From contig NC_018311.1 in NCBI RefSeq assembly GCF_000234665.1, positions 186,001 through 250,000 of the forward strand: a DNA stretch of 64,000 nt, given 5' to 3'. Both the position numbers and the translations under genes were made by a program. Source of the stretch: Leishmania mexicana MHOM/GT/2001/U1103. Its lineage: Eukaryota; Euglenozoa; Kinetoplastea; Trypanosomatida; Trypanosomatidae. Each line of letters begins with the position of its first letter. Positions within the stretch are counted from its first letter, which is position 1. Shown one piece after another: positions 49,872 through 60,403 of this stretch. The notes beneath the pieces are model-generated. The model was not told the DNA's origin and made no database searches. It was given only the letters and a program-made list of their open reading frames with translations.

Positions 49872-52127
49872 ATGCATCCCGTTTTCTCTCTCTGGGCCTT
49901 GTATATGTGTATGTGTGTGTGTGTGTGCATGCGTGCGTCCCTGTGTGACAATGCAGGCGGTATGTCGATGTATGCTTGTGTGGGAGGGCGGAGGCAGGCG
50001 GCGGGGGAGGGGGAAGAGGTAGTATGGGGGCAATCAACTCCCTTCCCCCCTCCTTCGTTGGCTTTCGCGATAGTGTGTGGTGGCGTGGCATGCGCACGCG
50101 CACGCGCCCAAACACCAGGACTCAGAGATATGCTATTCTGAGGGAAGGGGCGAGGGAGCACTTCTCCTTCTCGCTCTTTTCTTTGCTGGTATCGTCGCTC
50201 GTTGCTTCACACAGCTTTACACCGTGGCAACGGGCACGCGGACGCACGAAGACGTCTGCGGTTGATGCGAGGCGTGCCGTTTCCTCGCCTCTTCTGTTCA
50301 TATTTTAGTTTGGCGTTGTTCACATTTCTCGTTTTCTGTTTTCCCTTTTTCGCGTGTGTGCGTCCCCCCCGTCCGTCCCTTTTCTTCTTGGGGTGTGGCT
50401 CGAGAGGCTCGGCGGATGATAATGTCCATGGGGTTGGCGGCGGCGGCTGCACGTGGTGGGTGGGAGAGGTGTGCCGGGAGGATTGGATGGCTTGATAGAC
50501 AACACTTTTCGTTGGGGTGCGTGGGCGTTGGCGGATAGGGAGAGAGGGAGAGCGTCGTAGCTGTGATTGGCGCGCGTCTCTGTGAGCGCGCGCGTTTAGG
50601 TGCGTACGGGTTCTCGTACTACTCCACAATCACCGACATGGATGTAGCGAGCAACTCGATGGCGCACGCGCACACACACAAACACGTTGTCCCCCTACCC
50701 ACACGCCTACACACCCTCACTGTCGCCGCTGCTTCGCGTGTCTTCTCTCCGGTTAAACTCCTTTTCTTCGACCTGTTCATGCTGCCGTAGAACATGAGTC
50801 CAACACCACATGACCTCCCCCTACTCCACCTTCTCACAGGCCCCACATCGCGTGGCGTGGAGCAGCGGAAGACACAAGTTTGGGCAATGCGCCGACCTAG
50901 TCGTCGCAGAGCACGGCCACCGCCTCGTACTCAACCTACCCCCTGTGTTGCAGGCTCGCCTCACAGTCGCGTCCATTATGCTGCTGGAAACGTAGCGCAT
51001 CCCTCTCGGGGCAGCACGCAGGCTCCTCACACCTCTGTAGGCTGCATGAGGGTCGGGTGGGATACGCTGGAGACACTCTGGCACTTTGCCCGTCACATGG
51101 GTCTCACAGACGCCTTCACTGCCGCAGCTCGCTCAGACGCATCGCACCGTCCACGACCTGACCACCGGCATCAGCAGGGATGCATCGCTCTTGACCTCCC
51201 CCTACGTCGTAGGTGCTTGGCCCTGTCGCCACCGAAAAGTGGTTCGGCGTTTGGCAGGGCATAGAGGGAGGGAGGGGAGGGGGTGGGTGGGGGCTGCCTG
51301 ACTTCCTCACACAGGGGGGGGGCACTGGCGCCTGAGTTGCCACGCGCGGAGGCGTCCCCCCTCCCTTCAACGTTACCCGGGTCTCTTTTTAAGCTCGAAC
51401 AACGCAAGAGGACCGTCACGAATGTACACCAAACGATAGAAAACTCGGGTGTGTGGGGGGGAGGGGGCGGAAGGGGAAAGGCCACCTTGGCCATGATGGT
51501 GGGTGGTGTTCCTGCACAGTAATTTGCGTGCCTCCACCTCCACCAGCTCTCATCGAGTATCGCTTATCGTACAGCGCGTCTTTGTGTGTGTGTGTAATGG
51601 CACGCAGGGCGACGATGGCGTGTTCGACTCCAAAGGTCGAACTGGAACGCTCGCACTTGCACGTGTCGCCGATGGATCTGTGCTTCCGCGGCGCGCACAC
51701 GCAGTTGCGTGAAGCTGCATCTCTGGTGACCCTCGTGACAGGGCGAAGCTCGCAGCGTGTCTTGTTCACGTTGTTGTCATGCTTGTGCTTTCCTGCAATG
51801 CCAAGTCTTTGCCGCTCTACTCCCCCTGCGAACCCATCTTCCTCACCTCCCCCTCTATCGTTCGTACATCACTGTGCGTTGTGGTCGGTCGTGTTGCAGT
51901 ACAACCCCAAAAGCCGCCGCCCCTCCCTGGACTCTTACACATCTCTGTGAGCGGGTGAGAGCGCACCGCCGAGGGGACTGCCGCAACGTTTCGTTGTCCA
52001 TCGGGACACACCCGCACACACCAGCACATAGACTTGTAAGCGGTGAAGCACACACGCACGCTGCTCCATACATTAGATTTACCGAAAGACGCCGTGTGCT
52101 GTGCAGCACTGCACCGCTCTCCGCGTC
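49872..52127. other. 2.3 kb intergenic/UTR containing a SIDER2-like element
   Basis: Spacer downstream of the carrier gene. Apart from the SIDER (about 50825-51385) it has GT and G-rich runs and a likely acceptor (TTGCAG near 51899) for the next gene. I see no gene. Confidence 0.6.
50825..51385 (+). mobile_element. SIDER2-like retroposon in the carrier-gene 3' region, sense orientation
   Basis: About 560 bp, the typical SIDER2 length. Two tandem signature-like strings can be seen: GGCCCCACATCGCGTGGCG near 50840 and GGAAACGTAGCGCATCCCTC near 50985. Then, in the order shared with the other copies, come CACTGCCGCAGCTCGC near 51118, ACGTCGTAGG(T) near 51204, GGCGTTTGGCAGGGC near 51245, a CTGAGTTGCCACGCG string near 51333 and TTACCCGGGTC near 51372. 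In Leishmania the second signature of SIDER2 in 3' UTRs has been linked to mRNA cleavage and instability. Confidence 0.72.
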
Positions 52128-55100
52128 ATGCCCGTCGCAGCGAATGTGTCTGTGTCGGACTCCATCGCCTACTTGCAGGACTTTGTCAATCAGTCTGGCC
52201 GCTCCACACGCAAAGGGCCGCCGCAGGAAGCAGTCGACACTGCCTGTCCAGCGTTACGCGGCCCGTCTGCCACGGAGCGCGGTTCTCCATCGAACATATC
52301 AATGCTGAGCAACCAAGGCGATCATGCACTGCTGCTCGGCGCCCGCCGAAGTGTTCGACGAGGCAGCGTAGGCGAGGACAGACACACGAGCTTTGGCGCA
52401 GGCGATACGTACTCTTCGATCCGCCACCTCGGCAGCCGTAAACCTTCTGCACACAGCGCGAACGATGCGCGGAACGACGGTATTCTGAACGGCACGCCGC
52501 TTTTCCAGCACTCGCTGGCGTTGGGGACGTTGGCCAGCGTCGGCCACTCGCCGTACATCCGCGAAGCTGCCTCTGTGAGTCGCAACAGAGCCGATTCGAG
52601 TTATCTGGCTTCTTTTTTCGACGACAGCAACACTTCGAGAGGCGCTGCGTCGGCTGTACATGCAGCAACCTCATCTGGGACAATGTTCCGCTACGGGAAG
52701 AACTCTGCCGCGCCGCCCTCCTTGCCCACCAGCCGAAAGTCGTACACGTACGCCGGTGGAGCGCTGGGTGGCGGGTGGGCAGCGTCGGCGCCGCCGTCCG
52801 CGTCAAGATGGGAGCCGTCCCGCGCCTCATCTTTCCCGTTCACGTCGCCGTACGGTCGCATGGCTACCGGGGCGACAATGACAACGCCAGCCCCACGTGG
52901 GTGGCGGCACTCGTCCGCACCGCCACCTTCCGTCTCTCGTCGCGGGCCGTCGTCGTCGTCGCTACTGTGGGGGTGGGGAGACAGCAGCGGTGAGGACACC
53001 CATCGTGGCGTTGCCACAGCCTCCACAGATGCCGCGACAGCAGCATCGCCGTCACCGTATGAGCCGTGCGGGGGGAGAGACACGCGTGTGTGGGAGGCGG
53101 ACTCTGCACGCGACTCTTATGTGAACAGCGCCTATGCGTCGCGTCCAGTGCCGTCAGTGCTGTCGGCGTCCCATTCACCTCTCGCGGCCCCCGCGCCGCG
53201 CCGCGACACCGCCTACGAAGAGGTGAGGGAGGATCAGAGCTCACAGTCGTGGCGCCAGCCGCTGCGACGCCCACCGCTGGCACCGTCGTCTCCATGCGCT
53301 GGCTCGACAACCACGCCGCTGACCGTTTCTGCTGACCGTGCCCTGCATCATGTCGAGCCAGTTGAAGTCGTCAGCTGCCACAACGCCGACGAGCACGCAG
53401 CCAACGTCCACCGCATCGCACACTACCTAAAGAACTACTACGCCAGGGAGGCGGGAGAGATGGAGCGCGGTGTAGAGTCGTTGAGTGCCGAGGACGTGGC
53501 CGGGCTGGCGCAGTGCTTTTACATCGACCTCTACCGTACAGTGCGGCAGGCGCGGCGGGAGGCAGGGATGGAGACGTCGTCCTTCCTGGTCGAAGACCCG
53601 GCGGAGAACGTCATTGCGAGCGTCGCACCAGTGCCGCCGCAGCGGGAGCGACACGGCAGTGACACACCGAAGCAGCAGCAGCAGCAGCGCGCCACCACAT
53701 CCGGTGCTCAAAATCGGCTAGCGAGCAGCAGGGCGACCTCCGATACGGGACCGACCTACCACGCGCCGAATGCCCAGCTCGCCTTCAGCGGTGGTGGCAC
53801 GCACCCAGTCCAGATCATTACGGCTCGGGTGCCAGCCTTTCGCAACGACGACATCACCGCGGGCGACGGGTCCTCCGCGCTGGACCGTCTCAGGCCATCA
53901 GCTGCGTCGTCTGTGTCACCTATCGCCTCTAGCACGGCGTCTGCGTCGCGCGCTCACGAGGAGGCTCGCGTTCGTGTCAGTCCTGCGGGCCCGGCCGCCG
54001 TTGGTTCTGGTGCGCTGCCGCACGACTTAGACAACGAAAACACCGAGACCGTCTTCTCTTCGGCGCAGGCGGCCACGCCATCGCCGCCATATCAACATCT
54101 GCACCGCTCTGTCAACACCGCGGGAGCAGCGCCGTCGTGTGGAGCGGTGCAGCCCCACCCGTCGTCGTCTTTTCAACCGCATGTGGTCTTTGGGGTATCA
54201 CAGCACCGTCCTTTTTCGGCGCCGAACGGGTTTGTTGCGGCGCCGGCGGAGCCCTCGTCGTTGCCTCGGCTCAATCACAGCCAAGGTGACACGAACAACC
54301 GTGGACACCACCACCGCCATGGGCGGCAAGATGCGTCCCTGCACACTCGTGGGCGTCATGTGCACATGCGAGACGGGTACGTGGACAGCAGCAGCAGCAG
54401 CTCGGGCGAAGGCGGTGACCACGGTGGTGAGACGGGGAGGTGCGACGGCCGTAGCGACCGTGGCGGCGGTGCAGGCCGAGAGAAACTCGCGACATCTCAG
54501 CCGTCAAGCGGCATTGTCAAGCGACCTCTTAAAGATCTCATGCCGCTCTTGCGCTCTCGGGGCACTCTCGCTGTCAAGCACATCCACAGCAGTCGCCGAC
54601 CGCACCTACGCCTCTTCCAGATTCTCGACTGCATGGACACATACTGTGGCAGCGAGGTCCTCATGCCGCACTTCACCTGGGCGACGCCGGCGGAGGCGCA
54701 CCAACACGATCGACTGCCACATGCAAGGCGGTCGAAGCACGGGGCCCCGCTGCCGACGGGGGTCTCCCTTTCCCAGGAGGAGGTGCCGTACGAAACGGCG
54801 CTGAACCTCATCCACCTGGAGGCCGTGTACGTTGGCGCTGGACACGGCATCGCTGAGACGTACATGACACTGTTCCGTCGTGCCAAGTGTGGTGTCAACA
54901 GTTGCGGCAGCGATTCCCCTGTCGACGGTGGTGCAGCGGTGGTCGATCACGGAGGACGTCCCGTGGCAAACGGCATGTGCGCCGTCTTCGTCTTCGCATC
55001 CCGACCGGTGGCGGTGTCCTTTTTGTGCGAGAACGACCGGCAGGCGTGGGTGGGTGCCATGATGGGTGTGGTGGAGCGCAACCGCACCTTGACGGCGTGA
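52128..55100 (+). CDS. Large hypothetical protein with helical island and C-terminal PH-like region
   Basis: 990 residues, family not recognised. Most of it is Ser/Pro/Arg-rich and predicted disordered, with a short polyGln run (about 516-520). Two parts look folded. One is a helical block near 420-490 (IAHYLKNYYAREAGEMERGV, then AQCFYIDLYRTVRQARREAG). The other is the C terminus from about 800, which reads like a split PH domain: LMPLLRSRGTLAVKHIHSS and RPHLRLFQI strands at the start, and a final amphipathic helix, ENDRQAWVGAMMGVVERNR, of the kind that closes PH folds. This build is common among trypanosomatid cytoskeletal and membrane-edge proteins, but no function can be given. The frame continues 5' to a GTG at 52101. 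The first ATG is 52128. Confidence 0.75.
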   Translation: MPVAANVSVSDSIAYLQDFVNQSGRSTRKGPPQEAVDTACPALRGPSATERGSPSNISMLSNQGDHALLLGARRSVRRGSVGEDRHTSFGAGDTYSSIRHLGSRKPSAHSANDARNDGILNGTPLFQHSLALGTLASVGHSPYIREAASVSRNRADSSYLASFFDDSNTSRGAASAVHAATSSGTMFRYGKNSAAPPSLPTSRKSYTYAGGALGGGWAASAPPSASRWEPSRASSFPFTSPYGRMATGATMTTPAPRGWRHSSAPPPSVSRRGPSSSSLLWGWGDSSGEDTHRGVATASTDAATAASPSPYEPCGGRDTRVWEADSARDSYVNSAYASRPVPSVLSASHSPLAAPAPRRDTAYEEVREDQSSQSWRQPLRRPPLAPSSPCAGSTTTPLTVSADRALHHVEPVEVVSCHNADEHAANVHRIAHYLKNYYAREAGEMERGVESLSAEDVAGLAQCFYIDLYRTVRQARREAGMETSSFLVEDPAENVIASVAPVPPQRERHGSDTPKQQQQQRATTSGAQNRLASSRATSDTGPTYHAPNAQLAFSGGGTHPVQIITARVPAFRNDDITAGDGSSALDRLRPSAASSVSPIASSTASASRAHEEARVRVSPAGPAAVGSGALPHDLDNENTETVFSSAQAATPSPPYQHLHRSVNTAGAAPSCGAVQPHPSSSFQPHVVFGVSQHRPFSAPNGFVAAPAEPSSLPRLNHSQGDTNNRGHHHRHGRQDASLHTRGRHVHMRDGYVDSSSSSSGEGGDHGGETGRCDGRSDRGGGAGREKLATSQPSSGIVKRPLKDLMPLLRSRGTLAVKHIHSSRRPHLRLFQILDCMDTYCGSEVLMPHFTWATPAEAHQHDRLPHARRSKHGAPLPTGVSLSQEEVPYETALNLIHLEAVYVGAGHGIAETYMTLFRRAKCGVNSCGSDSPVDGGAAVVDHGGRPVANGMCAVFVFASRPVAVSFLCENDRQAWVGAMMGVVERNRTLTA

Positions 55101-55252
55101 CCGGCAGTCCAGCATGAAGAGCGCGGTGGAACAGGCCCCTTGTGAGATGGACGACTCTGGCACACGGAGGTTGTGTGGGCGTGAGTCGTGACGGTGCGGG
55201 ACGTCCGCGTTTCGTTTTTTTTTCTTTTGCCCGTGGGTGTGTGCTGTACGCC

Positions 55253-55291
55253 AGTGGTGGTGCTGGTGGTGGTGGTGGTGGTGGTGGTGGT
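55253..55291. repeat. GGT trinucleotide run
   Basis: About 12 nearly perfect GGT units on the plus strand. Confidence 0.9.
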
Positions 55292-56425
55292 GTCTCCTCC
55301 ATCTCTTTCCTTTTATGCGTGGGACGTGCTCGCAGTTTTTTTTTGTTTGGGCACTTCCTCAGTGTTCCTGTTTTTTCTTTCTCGCGCTCCTCGGTGCGTG
55401 CGTGTGTGTCTTCGCCGAGCAGATGCGTGCGCGCACACCGTACGCACACACACACACACACACACGCACGCACGCGCACACCCACGAGTATACACGAATC
55501 TCGTGCAGGCTCTTCCTGCTTCCCAATGCGTGGATCGCTCCCTATTTCTTTGCTTGGCTTTTGGGTTACATGTATTACCTGTTGGGGATTGCTGGATCTG
55601 AACGATCGATGTGCTTGCGGTGTACGCCCCAGAGAGACAACGGCACACACGCCGACACATGGGTACACCGGACACGAGCTCACACGGCTGCAGGCGCGCG
55701 CGCGGCGGCGGCGGGGGGAGGAGGAGGGTGAGGTGAGCTGAGGTGGACAGGTATAGGCTTTTAATCCGCTGGTGCGCACTCCTTGGGGGTTGTGTGTCTA
55801 TCCCCCTCGTAGCTTGCGTGTGGCTCGTCATGTGCACTATGGGTTTTTGGGCACATGGGGGACGGACAGCAAAGACGTGGTCAGACTCCATGCGCGTGCC
55901 CACCAGCCTTTGGCCCTCCCTCCCCCTCTTCCTACTCCTCCTCCTCTCTCCTCCCTCCCTCTCTCCTCCAGAGCGATGTCTTCGTCATCCTGTGCTAGCA
56001 CAGGTCCGGGGCTCTCTCCGACGCCGCTTCCTCGCATCTTGCGCCTCCGACCGACGTGCCGCTACGGCGTCTCTCTTTCCTCTCTCTCCCCAACTTGTTT
56101 TTGTTTCGTCGTCGTTGTGTTCGCCGTGACACACGGAGACCCACCAAAGTACGAACCAAGGGCAAGCAGAGAGCATGCGCCCCCTTGTGTCTTCCTCACG
56201 GACGCATGCCAACGCACAAGCACGCCTCCCCCCTCCCCTCCCCCTCTTAGCTCTCAGAGAAGATGCCACAAGAACCACCGGGAGTATTGACATCCCCGGT
56301 ACACGAGCACATAGACACCTCCCAAATCTCGACCCTCCCCACCCCCCTCTCACCACCTGTACCACTGCACATGGCGCTCTTTCCTATTCGTTTTTTTTTT
56401 GTTCTTCAGCTCACATGTCTCTTCC

Positions 56426-56790
56426 TCACGATCAAGGCCACCCCAACGTGGTATCTTCGGGTGGGACCACTCGTTGTGGGCAGGCGAAAAAGCCTGCAGC
56501 CTGCCCCCCCCCCCCAGTGCTGCTGCCGACTCTTCGTGTTTCCTGTCGGGTCTGAGCTGGCGCTGTGCCGGGCAGCCCCGCGGTCAGGATCACGCCTTGA
56601 CGGGCCCAGTAGGAATTCCACCCACGATGCAACAAATGTGCGCATCCGCCCGCTTCTTTTTCCGTGCCCGTTTCTCTTTCCGCGGCGTTGCGCCGATGCC
56701 GGACGTGCCCATGGACCACCGCCGGTGCGATGCGCGCCGCCGCCGCCATGGGGCCAATGACGCCAAAACGTTGCTGACGGGCCCGATGCT
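56426..56790 (+). mobile_element. Short retroposon fragment sharing the DIRE 5' end
   Basis: Positions 56426-56775 match 16551-16895, with eight substitutions by eye plus a poly-C length change (12 versus 7 C). It begins with the same signature (GATCAAGGCCACCCCAACG followed by TGGTATC). After ACGTTGCT the two sequences separate. This copy then ends within a few tens of bases, near an ACAGAGATAAAGG string, and has no RT or RNase H remnant. It is therefore a short derivative or 5' fragment of the same family, in sense orientation to the rightward array. Confidence 0.8.
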
Positions 56791-57367
56791 CATGGCATAG
56801 CCCCTGGCGCAACAGAGATAAAGGGGCTGTCGTTGGATGCGTCTGTGTGTTGACGTGCTCGTGATGGAATGGATGCGTTGGGCAAACAATTCATTTCTCT
56901 CCCGCTCCACCAACTCTCACTCCTCCTCTTCCTCGTCTCCCTCTCTCGTCCACAGCTCACGCCCACTCACTCGACCTACCTACCTGGCCTCCATACTCGC
57001 CAAACCGAGTACCTGCCCCCTCCCCCTAATCCCCACGACGCCTTCCGTTCTATCTAGACACCCTCCGTGCGCGCTGCCGACGACGCGGGCTCGATTGTTT
57101 GTTTGTTTTTTTTCCGTTTGCTGCACTCTAAGCAGCACACGGCCCTGCACGTACGGTGCGGGCGTGTGTGTCCGTGGAGTTGTATCAAGCGCCATCTCCG
57201 TGTACCCCTGCAGCCTTTGCTTGCTCGCTGTGCCTGTGGGTCACTGTCTTTCCTGGGTGCCATTTGACCAGCTGCTGTGCGGCGGCTGGTTATCTGCTTC
57301 GATCACTCTCCGTCTATGCATCATCGTCGTGCACATTTGGCGAGAGGCGGGCAGGTACACACACGGG

Positions 57368-57389
57368 CACACACACACACACACACACA
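57368..57389. repeat. CA microsatellite
   Basis: Pure CA run. Further CA runs occur at 55444-55466 and 59012-59036. Confidence 0.85.
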
Positions 57390-57785
57390 GACACTCGGGC
57401 ACACGCAGACAGGGAAGGCCTCTCGCGCTCGTGACCTCGTGTGTCTGAGAAAGGACGTGTGTCTGTGCGTGTGGGGTGGGGCATGCGTGTGTCGCACCAT
57501 TGCGGCAACGCACCAACACGCGAACCTCGCGCCATCAACGCAAGCGTGCGAGGAGAGCAAGAAGGGCTCAAACACGGTTCGCAGAGAAGCGCGAGACCGG
57601 AGGAGCAAGGGAGAGCTACGGCGTGACTGAGCTCTCTCTCTTCGTCTATCTGTCTGCCTCTCCTCCCCTTGTTCTGCCGCCCTTCTCCACGAGGACGATT
57701 CGAAGGCAACGACAGCAGAAACGGGGACGATCGGAAGCCATACAGAGCCACACGTGCACGCACACACACATACACACGGACTCAC

Positions 57786-57802
57786 GTATATATATATATA
57801 TA
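57786..57802. repeat. TA microsatellite
   Basis: TA run in an AT-rich pocket that continues with another TA-rich part at about 57876-57892. Confidence 0.85.
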
Positions 57803-59290
57803 ATCCATACACGGCGTCTGCGTCAACAGTATCATTGACGTGAAAAAAAAGATCGCTTCGTACATATTTGTTTTATTATATTATATATATATTCTTTTGT
57901 CGTTGTCGTCGTCGTCTCTCCCCTTTCCTTTCTTCGCGGTAGTCATCGCGAACCATCATCATCCACTTTTGTCTTTCACCTCGCGTTCCCTTGTACAGTG
58001 CATCGTGTGTCTCTACCTCTCTGTGCGTGTGCGTCTCTGTGCCCTCCTTTTCCTCCTTTGTTCGCGTCTCTGTGTCGTTCGTTGGTGGAAGGGGGGGGGA
58101 GAGAACGGGGCACTGTTGCTCTCTCACACGTATGTTTGCAACAGGCACCGCCACCACCGCCTTCTCGCTCTCGCTCTCTCCCCGTCTACGCTTTGCCCCT
58201 CCCCCCCTGCTGCCACCTTTTGGTCTCCTCTGTCTCGTACTATTTAAACATACTGCTGTGCTTGTTGGAGCGGTGGAGGGCGAGGTCACACGTGCGTTCT
58301 CGCGTCTGCGTGCGTGTCTGCCACTCGTGCCGTTCGCTTACCCACGCACCTGCAGAGGGAGAAGGCCTACCACCCTCCCCCCACCCCCTGTGCTTTCGTG
58401 CCCAGAGGAGTTGCCTTTCGCCGCGTGGGGTCTCTTCGCTCGTGTTTTTTTTTTCCTGTCAAAGGGGCAGAAGAAGAGTACATCGCGAAGGACAAAAAGA
58501 AAAAAAAAAACATAATCGAAAGACCTGGAGCCATCCGGAGGATATGCACATTCACCTATATATGTAAACAAGGGTGTTGCTTTCTGGCTGGTACCTGTCC
58601 TTCTCACGTCGTGTCTCTCTCTCTCCCTCCCTCCCTCCCTCGCCGCGTGTGCGACGTGTCTGTCGCTTGTATTGTGCCGCTTTTTCTCTGCCGTCATCTC
58701 TCCTCGTTGTGTTTCGCCGTCACCGTCGCCGTCGCCCTTTTTTCCCTCTCTTCACGTTTGTTATTGTGCTTTTCCGGCTCTTGAACCTGCTTCTGTTGTG
58801 TGGTGTCGTGGCGTCTCTCGTCTCCCTCTCTCTCCTGTCTGTCTTTACTCGTGCACCACTCTGTTGCCCCCCCTCTCTCTCTTCTTCGTCCCCCCTCCCG
58901 TCCCTAACCACCTCGTGTGTGTCCGTCTTCCGCTCTCTCTCTCTCGTGCTTTTTTTTTACGCTGCTTGCCTTTCCAAAAGTCGCCTTGGCGGAGCGAGTA
59001 CAGAGAATAAGGCACACACACACACACACACACACATCCCTCCCCCTCTCGCTCGTTGCCTCCCTCATCTTCTCCGATTGAATGCCTGTTCCCTTGCTTC
59101 GCTGGGTTGGTTTGGCTCGCGTGTCTCTCTATCGGCGTTTCTTTCCCCCCCCCCATCGTTTTTCTGTGTTCCAGATTTGTCTTACGCACTCCTTCGCTTT
59201 TCTGGCTCGTTTTTCGTCTCGGTTGTGTGTCGGTGTATGGCACCCCCCTCCCCCTCTCTCCCTCTCCTTCCCCCTCTCCCCCTCTCTCCC

Positions 59291-59390
59291 NNNNNNNNNN
59301 NNNNNNNNNNNNNNNNNNNNNNNNNNNNNNNNNNNNNNNNNNNNNNNNNNNNNNNNNNNNNNNNNNNNNNNNNNNNNNNNNNNNNNNNNN
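59291..59390. other. Assembly gap of 100 N
   Basis: Exactly 100 N, flanked on both sides by CCCTCTCC-type simple sequence. The round length suggests a placeholder, so the true distance is unknown. Confidence 0.98.
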
Positions 59391-60403
59391 TCCCTCTCCT
59401 TCCCCCTCCCTCCCTCCCTCCCTCCCTCTCGCTGTGCTGCGTCTTTGACGCTGACATCCCCCTCCCCTCTCCCTTCTCTCTCCCTGTCGGCGTATTGTTC
59501 TGCTTCCCAGCTCCGGCTTTGCTCTATTCGAGAGCTCTCTACCCCTCCGTTCCCACAAATCACGTCTTCGTACGTTCTTCCGTTGATCTAGGTTGCTGCG
59601 GCTCTGTGGCAGACGGACGGCGAGCGTTCGTTTCTCTCCTGGAGGCCTGTGCGGTGCCTCTTGCGTTCTCTCTCCCCGTGTGACCGCCAGCCGTAACACC
59701 CCCACCCCCACCCTTGTGTGTGTGTGTTTTCTTTTTCGCCTACACAGTATACCTATTCCTCGTATTCGTTCTTTTGTTTTCTGCGTACGTGTGCTCCCGG
59801 CTGTTTCGTGAGCCGAGGGCGTGCCGTGTTGCTTGTCTCTCTGCGTCTCTCCGCCCAGGCTCGTTTCGACGGAGGACGCACGCAAGGGAATACGTGTCTA
59901 CCTCTGCAACAGAAGCCGTTTTCTCTTGCGCCTTCTTGCATCCTTGGTGTTTCGCACGCACACGCACACACACACACATCTTCAGACATCAGCAGCTGCC
60001 CTCCTCCTCCCTCTCTTCCTCTCTCCCTCCCTTTCAAGCACAAGAGCGCACACGGGGGCAGGCAGGGTGTGCGACGCGAGCCGCCGGCAAAACGTGGAGA
60101 GGAGCGTCGGAAGAAAAAAAAGGGGCACGTCGCCCGCCGACCTCCCCTCCCCACTCCCCACCCTGTGTCCTCGCTCTGTGCTCGTATTCTTTAGCTGTTC
60201 TCTCTCTCTCTGTGTGTGTACGTCGTTACGACATACGTATACGTGTAGATATATATATATATATACACGTACTTTGTTTTTCGTTGTGGTGCCTCTTCAT
60301 CGTCTGCTCCCTCTCTCACTCGAACATCTGTGTGCGCGCCAAACTCGTGCATCGGTGCGAGACAAGAGAGGAGGAGGGGGTGGGGGACGACGACGACGAC
60401 GTG

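Larger units (their letters stand above)
55101..60403. other. 5.3 kb gene-free stretch with retroposon fragment and assembly gap
   Basis: The longest stretch without a convincing gene apart from the strand-switch region. It holds a GGT run, CA and TA runs, the DIRE-related fragment at 56426-56790, long CT-rich blocks (58570-59700) and a 100-N gap. Long frames such as 58574-59683 are Leu/Ser/Pro-rich readings of the CT tract and even span the gap. I reject them. Confidence 0.6.

Noticed and set aside
58574..59683. 369-codon ORF crossing the N gap
   Set aside because: It exists only because N codons are read as open. The composition is CT-repeat-derived and no acceptor or domain is seen.
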